From: Macrotis lagotis
Taxonomy: Eukaryota; Chordata; Mammalia; Peramelemorphia; Peramelidae
DNA length: 64,000 nucleotides
Direction: 5' to 3'
Assembly: GCF_037893015.1 (NCBI RefSeq)
Contig: NC_133658.1
Location: 427,271,890 to 427,335,889, forward strand
Shown: in pieces, positions 1 to 11,006 of the stretch
Layout of the letters: each line of letters starts with the position of its first letter
How positions within the stretch are numbered: position 1 is the first letter of the stretch
The notes under the pieces: generated by a model
What the model saw: the letters and a program-made list of their open reading frames with translations, nothing else
What the model was told of the DNA's origin: nothing
Database searches by the model: none
Program-made: the position numbers and the translations under genes

Positions 1-720
1 GCCTGCCGTCTAAGTGCCCAAAAGGACTGAGCAAACTCTTCAGATTAGGAGAAGAAACCAGCCATGACCTGGGAAAACAGAAGCATTTTGTCACGGAAAA
101 AATATGTTGTTTATAGTTCTCAGGACACCGTTTTGGTGCCCATGTAAGACAAACAGACCAGGATAAAGTTGCTCTGAGGGAGCTGTCTCCAGAGCATTAG
201 GGAAGGTATGAAATTGTGGTTAGAAGTTGGCACAAGGGAGAAATTACAGCAGGATTGACTTCTTGTGCTGGGAATTGGAAAATTTGTAGCAGTGTGGCAT
301 AACAGAGGGGGCTAAGGGGGGCTCCGACTTCTAAATAAAATTTTCTTATTTTTCTGGAATCTGGAAACAACATCTTCAAGAATAACAAGTAGAGACAGAA
401 CATGATTGTGGCCTCAATATTTTCCTTCCATTTTGTCAGCCTACAGACGGTTTTCATTTAGAAAGGGCTTTGTAAAAATGATAAAAATGTAACAGTTTTC
501 TAAATGAAGTCTGAAACTGCTCTATTTAATAATCTGGTGTATTATACTCATTTTTTAAAGGAGGAAGGTCTAATGAAAAGCAAGCCCAGTCTTGGGCAGA
601 TTGTCAAAAAAGGGACTCATATTCACAGAGGCAGCACCACCATCACCCCCTTCTATATCCATAGCTCTGAACTGGGTTTATGGGCATTTACTTAACTTAA
701 GTTTGCTTGCCTAGCTAAAT
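1..720. other. Non-coding sequence, nothing recognised
   Basis: No recognisable repeat or gene. Short open frames occur on both strands (up to 86 codons) but lack family motifs or codon structure, as expected by chance at this AT content. Confidence 0.5.
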
Positions 721-729
721 CCTCAGGGC

Positions 730-730
<1 letters not shown>

Positions 731-782
<52 letters not shown>
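731..782. repeat. (TG)n microsatellite
   Basis: About 25 uninterrupted TG units followed by a run of G. Pure dinucleotide tract, likely polymorphic. Confidence 0.97.
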
Positions 783-997
783 GGGGGGGAATACCAACTA
801 CAGCAGGATTTGGTTTGCTATGACATATTTAATTAAAGTGGACTCTGTCAATGAATTTTAATGAGAATGTGAGTGGAAATGGGAAGTTGACATTTTAAGC
901 CTAATAAATATCCTCTATCTTGCCATCTTTTTCTCCATATTAAATAAAACTTAGTAAAACTGGAATAGAAGACAGAGTGTGACAGAGAAGGCAGAGA

Positions 998-1070
998 ACA
1001 CATACACATACACATACACATGCACATACAAATACACATACACAAGAAAATACACAAACACAAGCACAAC
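998..1070. repeat. Imperfect (ACATAC)n / CA-rich tract
   Basis: Repeats of ACACAT and ACATAC with single-base interruptions. A 73-codon minus-strand open frame of alternating Cys and Met is only this low-complexity tract. Confidence 0.85.
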
Positions 1071-1082
1071 CATACAATGTAA

Positions 1083-1130
1083 AATTAATTTCAATTCAAC
1101 TAGTATTTATTAAGTTCTTACTTTGTACTA
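1083..1130 (+). repeat. L2-like fossil end
   Basis: The phrase 'agtatttattaagttcttac' resembles the common L2 3' segment (tatttattaagcacctactatgtgcc). Short, so tentative. Confidence 0.35.
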
Positions 1131-1139
1131 GACCCTAAT

Positions 1140-1700
1140 TTTGGATCATAGAACATAAGAGATGGAATAGATCCTGGAATCACAGAATATTTGTTCTGAT
1201 GATAGAGAACTTCAAATGTAGAAGTAGAATTTCAAAGCTGGAAAAAAATTTGGATTAGAGACACCTAGAATATATTTATCAGAAATGTAAAGAACCTTTG
1301 AATCAAAAACCACAGAATGAGAGCCAGAACAGAATATTTGAAAAAAGTAGTTCTTATGATGGGAGAACATTAGAATGTTGAACCTGGAAGTGTTCTTAGG
1401 AAGGGCAATGTAATATCTGGGCTGGAAGAGACCTTAAAACCTACACTGTAGGATGTCAGAGATAAAGAGCCTTTAGGCTTATAGAACAGTACATCTCACA
1501 ACTGCAAGATGCCTTAAGATGTGGAATATCAGAGTTGGAAGGAACTTAAAAAGCATTCATTGAAATTTCACATTTTACAAAGGGGTAAACTAAGATCTAG
1601 CAAAAAGAAATTATTTGCTGAAATTCACATCATGAGTCAGATTCAGAGCTAACATTTAAATGTATATCTCTTAGTTGTGAGACTGAAATCTTTTGCACTA
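1140..1700 (+). repeat. Degenerate tandem-headed SINE-like repeat
   Basis: A 30-45-bp motif of the form 'agaatgtcagagctggaag' recurs about ten times in diverged form (for example 1180, 1371, 1458, 1531). It then runs into a MIR-like end with 'cattttacaaaggggtaaac' near 1571. Minus-strand equivalents lie near 44.3 kb. I do not recognise a named family. Confidence 0.5.
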
Positions 1701-2360
1701 CATTGAATTAAATCTCCATAGCCTCTATGAGCACTGACCATCCTATGCCAGATTGGGGATATCCTCTTGAGATTCTGCTTCAAGGCAAGATCTGATTTGG
1801 GGAAAGGACTGATGGGTTCCTTGCCATTGCCTGAAACATGACCCCTGGGAAATGTTTGTCTCTGTTCAGGGGACTGGAACAGTCCTGAGCTATTCTCTGG
1901 AGTGTGCTGGCAAAATTCTGCTGAAGACCCAGCCAAACCCTGTCTTTGGCAAGTTAGAATAAAGAAACTTGGGTAAATAGTGGCATTAAGTGCGCACAGA
2001 AACCCTTTTTGGAAGAAGCAAACCCAAGTGGGCGTCATCTTGAAATCTGTAAGGCCCTTGATCATCTAGTCCAGCCCCTCCCCCATTCCCAACAACATTT
2101 CCATGTGTTTGATTCATGGGCAGTTCTTTTCTTTAAAAAAAGAAGTTTTATTAAATATTACTTAACTGCAAAGCAAAACCAGCTCAGAGGATGTGACTCA
2201 ACCTCCAAATGAAGTACAGCATGGTCCCTTTGACAGGAGGCTACCCAGGGTGAGGATAAATGACTTTTGATGAAGTTATAGTTATGTTGGGTCATCTCCT
2301 ACTATAATACTATTTGGTACTAGTCGTATGAAGGATCCTAGAAAAGGAATATACATTATG
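1700..2360. other. Non-coding stretch with unexplained minus-strand open frame
   Basis: A 138-codon open frame lies on the minus strand (1649-2065). It has no recognisable motif, its C-terminal part overlaps the MIR-like end of the preceding repeat, and there is no coding context. I treat it as chance. Nothing else was identified. Confidence 0.4.
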
Positions 2361-2369
2361 AGAGCCAGA

Positions 2370-2850
2370 CAGGGCTTTTGAATCATAGAACATAAAATGT
2401 CACTATCTAGTCACCTTTTACAGATAAATAGAATGAGATATGAGAGAATTGCCACAGTTCATGTCTCTATGGGCTCTTAAAGTATACAAATTACTTATAT
2501 GATACTTACATGATAAACAATACAATAGTATTGCTCTGACTTTACAGATGACTATACTGAGGTTTCACAAAATTTCAGAAGTGGAAGAACCATCACAGAA
2601 CATCACACAACCATAGAATGTCAGAGATGGGAAAGTATTCTAAAATCATAAAATATTAGGCATGAGGGTAGTCCTGAAATCTAGAACATCTAGAAATCTA
2701 GAAGTCTTGAAATCTAGAATCTATTAGAGCTAAAAATATTAAACATAGAATTCCAAAGCTAGAAGGATCTTTAGAAACCATCTAATCCATCTCTCCCATT
2801 TTACAGATGTGAAAAGTTAGATACACAGAAAGGAAATATCATATCAATAA
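2370..2850 (+). repeat. Second degenerate tandem-headed SINE-like repeat
   Basis: Diverged units such as 'catagaatgtcagagatggg' (2611) and 'catagaattccaaagctaga' (2744) repeat and run into 'cccattttacagatgtgaaa' at about 2796. This is the same architecture as the copy at 1140-1700. The stretch 2670-2720 is a local tandem of 'gaaatctagaa'. Confidence 0.5.
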
Positions 2851-4095
2851 GCATATTTCAGACACCATGCTAAGCCCTAGAGGAGGGTTTGCCCAGGTTC
2901 ACAGAGTATACATGAAACAGAGCCAAGAGAAAAAGATTCCAGATCTTCTGACGCCTCTGTCCAGGATTCTTTCCAAAATATTCTGCTGCTTCCATTTATG
3001 AAGTCAATTAAGTCCTAATTGGACAGTTCACAATAAGAGGAACATCATCATATTGTAAGATTATAAGGATAAGTTATAAGTTAGTAGGATGCTTGACAAC
3101 CTTATACCTAACAAATATTACTATTGTCTATGCTAACAAGGGGTCTGGATTTAGAATTGAGGTATTTACAGAGATAAATATGATATAGTCCTTGGCCTCC
3201 AGGACTCAGTCTACAGCTGGGTAGAGAAATTGGAATTAAAGGGTTAAGAACTTGTATGTACCACTATTCAACAGAGAATCTACTTTTTAAAAGAAAAGCA
3301 GAAATTAACTGTTACTGAATTTTAGCTAGAGGGGAAAGGAAAGAGGGAATCCTGCATTATTATTAAGCTGATAGACTAGGCAACATGTCTTCCTATTATT
3401 CATTGATGCTTCACCCAGATTTAAGATCCTTTGAAAACAAATTCTTGCCAAGTCATTTCAATAAAGGGGAAACTGATCTGGAGGGGAAAAAATCAGTGCT
3501 TTCAAATAGCTCTGCATTAGAGTCAAGACTATAATTCAAGATCCTGTGTTCCAAACTAGTTATTATTTATATATCCTATCTTCCTAAGCATGCATGTTCT
3601 CTCTGTGATTTCTCCCTGTGGTTTGATAGACCACCAGAGTCCCAAGACTTAAAGATGTCCTGTAATTAAAACAATAGCTAAGATTAATTTGTTGTCTCTG
3701 ATACAAGTAAGTGACATTCTCCTGACACTAAATCACCTGTTTCCAGACTTAGGGAAACTAATTGAAAAAGAAAAGAAAAAGGGAAAATGACAACATGCCA
3801 CATAGACATCTAGTTCCCCAAAAGCCAGATCCATCTGCCAAAATGATTTGATTTTTTAACCACCCAAGAGAAAACCATAGAGTTGATCCCCTCAGGCCAT
3901 CACAGAGTAAGAAGGGCTACACACCAACTGAGACAAACAGGACTCAGGCTCAGTCAAGTCAAGCTAGTGGCTCACTCATAAGGCATCATATCTACGATAG
4001 ACATCATTGAAACCATAACAAAATAAATTGTCTGGCATTGAGCTCCAGGGTTAAAATTGGTTTAGCCCATAAAAAGCATTTGACAAATTGCTAAT
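2851..4095. other. Non-coding stretch, mostly unrecognised
   Basis: No open frame of 60 codons or more. Around 3140-3240 'tatagtccttggcctccagg' resembles the L2 'agtccctgccctcaaggagc' segment. The rest, including 3560-3960, shows no repeat I can name. Confidence 0.4.
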
Positions 4096-4320
4096 GAAGA
4101 AACAATAGCAATTTGCATTTCTACAGTAATTTAAACTCTACAAAGTGCTTTCTTTGCAACACTCCTTGGAAATGGGTGGTATAGATATTATTATTTCCAT
4201 TCTGTAGATGAGGAAACTGAGGCTTAGAAAGAAGTGATTTTTCCAGTCAGTGTTCACATAAAGAGAGAGACAAGTTAGGATTTTGATTCTTATCCATTCA
4301 TACCTCTGTCCCTCTCACTA
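4096..4320 (-). repeat. MIR-family fossil
   Basis: The core 'gatgaggaaactgaggctta' (4207) with preceding 'attattatttccattctgta' is the classic antisense MIR core. The copy is old and without flanking duplications. Confidence 0.75.
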
Positions 4321-4439
4321 ACCAAGATTTTTGTTTTTTGAATTTTAGTTTTTGTTCAAATTTTTTTGGGTTTTTTTTTGTTTTTGCTAAATACCAAAAC
4401 TCTAATTATTAGCTGGAGACAATATAACATCACTACAAA

Positions 4440-4620
4440 AATATTGATTTTGATGTCAAGGATACTTGGGTTCAAGTCTTGATTTCAACACTTACCAACT
4501 TTGTGAGCATAAGCAAGTCTCTTAATTTTCCCATTTATAAAATGGGCATAATAATATTTACATGCCTTTCCTCATAAAATTGTTCTGGAAAAAAATCTTG
4601 TAAACCTTAATGCTCAACAG
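4440..4620 (+). repeat. MIR-family fossil
   Basis: Reads 'cttgggttcaagtcttgatt', then 'tgtgagcataagcaagtctc' and 'cccatttataaaatgggcat', the sense order of MIR. Diverged. Confidence 0.7.
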
Positions 4621-4874
4621 AAAAGATTTATTGTTTTATTTTAACCCAGAATGATACAATTATTGGGGAACAATCAGTACTGTGCAGAGACTGCTAAGAT
4701 TTGTTAATAGCTCTCTGATATGTTAATTATATAAATACTATAAATACAAGGTAAGAATTGACTTTATGATTCTAAAATCACATACTAAACCAAAAAGACT
4801 TCATTTCAAAGATTCATTTAGAATAAAGATCTCTTAAGGACTCAGGGGAAAGTGAAGAAAATGCTTTCCTTGGA

Positions 4875-5015
4875 TTCTGAAGTTGTAGGTTCAATTTTTG
4901 CCCTTGACTTTTGTTAGCTTTGAGACTTGAGCAAGATTCTTGTCTCACTGGACCTTGGTTTATTCAACTATAAAATAGAAATGAGAATACTGTCTCTTTC
5001 AGAATCTCTCTAACT
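4875..5015 (+). repeat. MIR-family fossil
   Basis: Order of 'gaagttgtaggttcaatttt', a gap, 'gagcaagattcttgtctcac' and 'ttcaactataaaatagaaat' matches sense MIR. Diverged. Confidence 0.55.
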
Positions 5016-6610
5016 TCAAAGAGAGACTTCACATGCCCCTGAAGCAGGGATGACTTAAAGCTTTGGTCAAGATCTATTAGGATGGATTTCATCTTGCCTC
5101 CTAAGGCAGTCCATTCTATTTTGGATAATATGAAGAAAAATATGAGCCATTATTATGACTTTTTTAAATAGGAATGCTGCAGAAATCAAAGGAAATACAC
5201 TGCATAAATTATTATAAAACTATAAAGATAAAATATTTATTTTATTATTTGATCCCTGGAAGACAAAGCATTTTTCCACACAATAGTTGATCTGCATTTC
5301 TCATCCAAAAGTGATGCCATCAATGACTCTAAATTTTGAGAGACAAAACCCACAGAAAGACCCAGTGAGGCAATTCTCCAGTCCAAAATAGCCTGGAAGA
5401 TCCTGGGAGGGCTATGTTCCATGGGGTTGGAGGGGTGGTAGGGCAGTAACCAGGATTACAGCAGGAGTGAAGGAGCTCAGGCCTTCAGGGAACAGTTTAC
5501 AAGGCTCTTGGATTCCTGGGAGTTCCAGTTTGTTGCAACAGAAACAGTTTCCAGACTGCCCACCTAGGGAACACTAAGCACAACTTGGAACATCAGCAGG
5601 AAAATATCTGCCAGAGTAAGCATGGAGCCCATGCCAATGTGACTCACAGAGTAGCCCAGATCCCAGGAAACAAGCAGACCCAAAGAGCCACCCAGCAGGG
5701 AGCTACTCAGTCCATGGAAGTTAAGGTGGGGAGACAGTCGAGGTCTTTCCTTTGTTTCTGGGACAGGACTCTGATGTTTTGTCCATATTCAGATCCAGCT
5801 CACAGTCTAGGGCCCCATACTACCCTAGCAGAGCAGGGACTCTCCTCAAAGTTCCAGGGAAGAGGTAAGGGCTTGTGGTCATCCACAGAGCAGAGTACAG
5901 GCAGGAGAGTAGTCAGAGCCTCTCATAAGATCTTGAAGGAATGAAGTACTTGCAGGGGTGTCCCAAAAACAACTCAAAAGCTTGGGAAGCACCCTAAACC
6001 AGGGCACAGGCTGAGGAAATTAAGTAAACAGAAAAAAAGGAACCTGACCATAGACAATTACTTTGGTCCCATGGAGGATCAAAACCTACACTCAGAAGAT
6101 GACAAAATCCAAGCTTTTGTATCTAAAGTCTCCAAAAAAAAAATAGGAGTTGGGCTCTGGCTATGGCAGTGTTCAAAAAAAAGATTTTGAAAATCAAATT
6201 AGGGAGGTAGAGGAAAAATTGGTAGAAATGAGAGAAATGCATGAAAAACATGAAAATCAAGTTAGCAGCCTGGTCAAAGAGATACAAAAAATTACTGAAG
6301 AAAACAACATGTTGGAAACTAGTTTAGGCCAAATGGGAAAAGCAGTCCAAAGAAATTAATGAGCAGAAGAATACTTTAAAAAGCAGCATTAGCCATATGG
6401 AAAAGGAAATAAAAAAGCTCTCTGAAGAAAACAACTCCATTTGTAGAATGGAGCTAAAGGAAGCCAATGACTTTGCAAGGAATCAAGAAACAATGAAACA
6501 ATACCAAAAAAATGAAAAGACTAGGAGAAAATGTGAAATATCTCATTGGAAATATAACTGATCCAGGGGAATGATTTAAAAATTATTGGACTACCTGAAA
6601 GTCATGATCA

Positions 6611-6741
6611 GGCAATGGGGTTAAGTGACTTGCCCAAGGTCATATAGCTAGGCACTTATTAAGTGTCTGAGGCTGGACTTAAATTCAGGTCTTCCTGACT
6701 CTAGGGCCAGTGCTCTTTCCAACTATGCCACCTAGCTGCCC
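6611..6741 (-). mobile_element. CORE-SINE (WSINE1-like)
   Basis: Antisense core 'ggggttaagtgacttgccca' and head 'ccacctagctgccc'. Inserted in the ORF1 remnant of the HAL1-like element; L1-type coding resumes right after it. Confidence 0.9.
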
Positions 6742-7110
6742 ATTTTAACCATATTTTTAAAGAATTTCTACAGGAAAATTGTCCTGACATCCTAGAAGCA
6801 GAAAGAAAAATAGAAACAGAGAATCTACCAATCTCCTCCTGAAAGAGATCCTAAAATAAAAGCTCCTAGGGATATTATAGCCAAGTTCCAGAACTTTCAA
6901 GTCAAAGAGAAAATATTATAAGGATACAGAAAGAACCAATTCAAATATCATGGAGCTATAGTCAGAATTACACAGGATTTAGCAGCATACACATTAAGGC
7001 CTCATAGGGCTGGAATATAATATTCCAGAAGGCAAAGGAGCTTGCAATGCAAACAAGAATCAACAACCCAGCAAAACTGAACATGCTCTTACAGGGGAAA
7101 AGATGGATTT

Positions 7111-7111
<1 letters not shown>

Positions 7112-7158
<47 letters not shown>

Positions 7159-7160
7159 TT
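7112..7160. repeat. (TTTC)n tract, tail of the adjacent SINE
   Basis: About 12 TTTC units. They lie between the left target-site duplication and the SINE body, so this is the expanded (GAAA)n tail of a minus-strand SINE. Confidence 0.93.
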
Positions 7161-7301
7161 TTGCAAGACAATGGGGTTAAGTGGCTTGCCCAAGGCCACA
7201 CAGCTAGGTAATTATTATCAAGTGTCTGAGGCTGGATTTGAACTCAGGCACTCCTGGCTCCAGGGCCAGTGTTCTATCCACTGCACCACCTAGCCACCCC
7301 T
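7161..7301 (-). mobile_element. CORE-SINE with perfect 16-bp target-site duplication
   Basis: Full body from 'gggttaagtggcttgcccaa' to the head 'gccacccc'. The sequence 'gaaaagatggattttc' occurs at both 7097-7112 and 7302-7317, a perfect duplication. The perfect match and intact body suggest a young insertion. Confidence 0.95.
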
Positions 7302-7892
7302 GAAAAGATGGATTTTCAATGAAACAGAGGTCTCCTATTGAAACAAGCAGAGCTGAACAGAAAGTTTGATCTTCAAGTACAGGACTCAGGTGAAGCATAG
7401 AGAGGGTCAATGGGAAGGGCAAAACATGAGGGACTTAAAGATGATGAACTGTGTGTATTCCTGCATGGGAAGATGATACTGTTAATACTCATATGAACTT
7501 TCTCATTTATTAGAGCGGTTAGAAGGAACCTATATAGACAAGGCACAGGAGGGAATTGAATTTGAAAGTATAATACATTGTAAAGATGGAGTCAATGGGT
7601 GAAAAGCAAATATACTGGGAAAAAGGGAAAGGAGAAATAGAATGGGCTAAGATATTTTACATAAAATAAGTCAAGAAAAAGTTATTGCTATGGGGTAGAG
7701 GGGGAAGGTGAGGGGGGTGTGAATGAGCCTTCATTTTCATTGGCAATGGCTCAGAGAGGAAACAACTTGCACACTTATTGTGGTATAGAAATCTTTTACC
7801 CTAGAGGAAAAAGGAAAGGAAAAGGATGGGAGAAAGGGGATGGGGGAAGGGAGGGGATGTAGAGGATAGAAGAGGGTAGTCCAATACAACAC

Positions 7893-8046
7893 ATGGTTTT
7901 TTTTTGGTTTTTGCAAGGTGGTAGGATTGGGTGGCCTGCTCAGGACCACATAACTAGGTGGTTCCTGGGTGTCTGTTATGGGATGTGGACTTGGGGCCTC
8001 CTGACCCTGGGGCTTGTGCTTTGTCCACTGTGCCACTCAGCTGCCC
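7893..8046 (-). mobile_element. CORE-SINE, diverged
   Basis: Poly-T, then 'ggtttttgcaaggtggtagg' and head 'ccactcagctgcccca'. Many substitutions in the core, so older than the copy at 7161. Confidence 0.88.
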
Positions 8047-8390
8047 CATAGCACAATTTTTAAGAGAAACAGAGTGAAAGGAGATAGAAAATATAATAAA
8101 TGGAAGTGGGGAGGAATGGATGGAGAGAATTACAATCAGCAACAGCAACTATAGGAAAAAATATGGAAGTTACTTCTCTGATGGATTTATGATAAAGAAT
8201 GCAATCCACCCTAGGGATAGGATTGATGGTATCTAAACACAGACTGAAGCTCATTTTTTTCTCTTTCTTTCACTTTATTTCTCGTGACCTGTTTTAGTTT
8301 TGTGGGAAAAGGGAGGTTATGTTTACTCTTACAAGACTATTTTAGTATTATGTAAATAAACAAAAACATAAATTAAAAAAATAAAATGTT

Positions 8391-8985
8391 GAGCTCCAAA
8401 AAAAGGTAATGCCATCAATGCAGAATTTTCCTCCAATGATAGAAAATGCAGATTGCAACACATCCATATCCACCAATCCTGTATCAATGTTCTTCAATAA
8501 ATTCACTATCTAATATGTAGATGCCTTCTTGATTTCTCTTGAAATTGCTAAGACACTAATGGAATACATAGGATTCCCCTTAGTTAGATTCTCATCTGAA
8601 TTCCTTCCACAAATCTTTCAGGACATGGCCAAATAACTCAGTGACTTAGGCATCTAGAAAAAAAATCTCCTTTTCTGTCTATTCCACTCCTAATTGATAG
8701 TCATGTTGACTTCTGCAACTATAGTGAAGAACTGAATGATGGCCATGAAAGTGAAAATTTAATAAAGAATAATTTATGAATTAAATCATCTACTAAATCC
8801 ACAAGCCTTAGAAATAGATGCTACTGCATTTTCAGATTGATACTTCACTATCTGTGGCACTGGGACAACTGGTTGTTAATCCTTCCTTTGCCAATTAAAT
8901 TTATTGATCTTTTTGAGACTACTATTCTCTATATATCTTGAATCTTTTTTGGAAATTAGCATTAAATTGCTTGGATAACAGAATC
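8391..8985. other. Non-coding stretch, nothing recognised
   Basis: AT-rich; no open frame of note and no repeat I can name. Confidence 0.4.
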
Positions 8986-8987
8986 AA

Positions 8988-9315
8988 AGCAGCTAGGTGG
9001 TTCAGTGGATAGAGCACTGATCTTGGAATCAAGGATGGGAGTTCAAATCCATCCTCGGACACTTTTCAATTACTAGAGTGTGACCTTGGCAAGTCATTTA
9101 ACCCTGATTGCCTCACATCCAGGGTCATCTCCAGTTGTCCTGATTCAAATCTGGCTGTTAGACCCAGATAGCTCTGGAGGAGAAAGTGAGTCTGATGATT
9201 AAGCATAGCACCCCCTCATTCAAAATCCAATTCACTTGTTTGTCTGGCATCACCTCTCTGATGTCATGGTCTTCTTCGATAACAAAGGACAAACATCATC
9301 ATCATCATCAACAAG
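8988..9315 (+). mobile_element. RTE-tailed CORE-SINE
   Basis: The tRNA-like head 'agcagctaggtggttcagtg' and core lead into a distinct tail with 'ctgatgtcatggtcttcttc' and 'aacaaaggacaaac', ending in (ATC)n at 9297-9311. The tail matches the 3' end of the RTE at 45.46 kb, which indicates mobilisation by RTE machinery. Confidence 0.9.
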
Positions 9316-9557
9316 TAAACCACTTCGATAAAACACAATTATGCTAATAACATATATTATTTATTAAGAGCTAACACTAAAAGAATTATTGGGAAAAATT
9401 TTAGCACCATCATGAATAGAGAAAGCTATCAAAATATCTTTTATGCATAAATTAACAATAAAATTAAAACATTAGCTTAGAAGTTATAAGACACACACAC
9501 ATCAAAGAGGAGGGCAGAAACTGATTACTTTTCCTTGGTCAAGAATGGCCTGCCTTG

Positions 9558-9699
9558 GGGGCATTTAGGTGTTGTAGTGTATAGAGCACCAGTTCTGGAG
9601 TCAGGTGTACCTGAGTTCAAATCTGAGCTCAGACACTTAATAATTACCTAGCTGTGTGGCTTTGGGCAAGGTCACTTAACCCCACTGCCTTGAAAAGAA
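9558..9699 (+). mobile_element. CORE-SINE with 14-bp target-site duplication
   Basis: Sense head 'agtgtatagagcaccagttc' to 'tcacttaaccccactgcctt', with a short A-rich tail. 'aatggcctgccttg' flanks it at 9544-9557 and 9700-9713. Confidence 0.92.
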
Positions 9700-9713
9700 A
9701 ATGGCCTGCCTTG

Positions 9714-10026
9714 ACATGAAGTCACACAGTCAACCCAACTCCTAGCAGAGGGAAGCAGAGAAAGCAAGAAAGAAGCAAAGAAAGGAAAAGGTTCCTGATC
9801 ACTTCTCTAACAGGGTAGAGAGAGTAACACTTCTATGCATTGCATAGAGAGGAGGTTTTATATAGAGAGACCATGAAGGTACTATCTCTTGCTATGTTGT
9901 CAACCAAGAAAAATTAGGAAGGAAAAAAAAGAGAAAACATTACTATTTATTCCTGTGATTAACATGAAGGAAAGAGAACAAGATGATCAAAAATCTCAGA
10001 AGATAATCCTTTTAATTCTAAATTTT
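9714..10026. other. Non-coding stretch, nothing recognised
   Basis: Purine-rich (AGAAAG runs at 9760-9790). No gene or repeat identified. Confidence 0.4.
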
Positions 10027-10160
10027 GTAGATTATGGGGTTAAGTGACTTAACGAAAGTCACACAGCTAGGAAGTATCAAGTATCTGAGGTCACATTTGA
10101 ACTCAGGACTTCCTGACTTCAAGACTCGTGCTTTATCTACTGCACTACCTAGCTGTCCTT
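10027..10160 (-). mobile_element. CORE-SINE, diverged
   Basis: Antisense 'atggggttaagtgacttaac' through 'actacctagctgtcctt'. A 75-codon plus-strand open frame starting at 10034 is just this SINE read through. Confidence 0.88.
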
Positions 10161-10838
10161 CAGATGACTATCCTAGTCAGATGGATTCAAACAAGGATTT
10201 AGGTCTAATTAGCTTTTTCTCCTTGAAGACTATAGAAAATATTATATCTTTTGCATCTTAAGTTCTGCCAGATATGAAGGTAGTAACCTTTTTTTCCTGT
10301 ACTTGTCTTATCTAGAATTAAAAGGATCGTGTCTTGTTAATAACAGAAAGCTCTCTCCTTAATGCTGTCAACCTGATTTGTTCGGACTTGTTATCATTCT
10401 GACTTAAAATGAATGTGGAGTCAACTCTGGGTTGAGGAAATCTATTATGTACAGCTCCAGAAACATATCAGGAGATATATGAAAAGAGAGAAACAGGAGA
10501 TATGTAGGAGACACTGGCTCCTCAATATGGTCCTGATTTCCAGCTTACCTCCCCAGAGACTGCCAGAATGGTCTTTCTTCCATGACATTTTGTTTTCTTC
10601 TCTTGGTTTCTAGTTTCTCATGGTTGAAGGTGAGTTTATCTGAGAGCTGCAAAGTTGATTCACTCTCACATACTTTTAAGCATATTCTATATATATGTCT
10701 TCTCCAAATTCTGTCTCTTATTTTCTGTAATAAATGGGTTTTCTCTCTTTGATATTTGCAATGATAATCTTTTGTATAACTAGTGTTAGGAAGAAACAAA
10801 AGAGATGAGTGTTAACTAAGGTCTACCCACTCCTTTAA
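10161..10838. other. Non-coding stretch, nothing recognised
   Basis: Short opposing open frames of 66 and 84 codons overlap here without recognisable motifs. No repeat identified. Confidence 0.4.
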
Positions 10839-10850
10839 GAGTGACCACAG

Positions 10851-10993
10851 GGGCAGCTAAGTGGCACAGTGGATAGAGCACCAGCCTTGGAGTCAGGAGG
10901 ATCTGAGTTCAAATCTGACCTCAGACATGTAATAGTTATCTGTGTGAACTTGGACAAGTCACTTAACCCCATTGCTTTGCCAAAAAAAAAAAA
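10851..10993 (+). mobile_element. CORE-SINE with target-site duplication
   Basis: Sense head 'gggcagctaagtggcacagt' and an A tail of about 13 bases. Flanks 'agagtgaccacag' (ending 10850) and 'agaatgaccacag' (ending 11006) match at 12 of 13 positions. Confidence 0.93.
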
Positions 10994-11006
10994 AGAATGA
11001 CCACAG

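Larger units (their letters stand above)
5400..8390 (+). mobile_element. ORF1-only L1 relative (HAL1-like), decayed
   Basis: A leader (5400-6060) precedes an ORF1-type coding remnant. 6150-6359 still reads 69 codons with charged coiled-coil heptads (…DFENQIREVEEKLVEMR…), and homologous coding continues in broken frames to about 7430. It is followed by a purine-rich 3' region and an A-rich tail, 'aataaacaaaaacataaatt' at about 8353. No endonuclease or reverse-transcriptase coding is seen anywhere inside. That structure (ORF1 without ORF2) is what HAL1 elements have. ORF1 protein is an RNA-binding trimer in L1 retrotransposition; here it is dead, with frameshifts and stops. Three CORE-SINEs interrupt it (6611, 7161 and 7893). 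The 5' boundary is approximate. Confidence 0.65.

Noticed and set aside
1649..2065. 138-codon minus-strand open frame
   Set aside because: No recognisable domain, overlaps a MIR-like repeat end, no promoter or splice context; consistent with chance.
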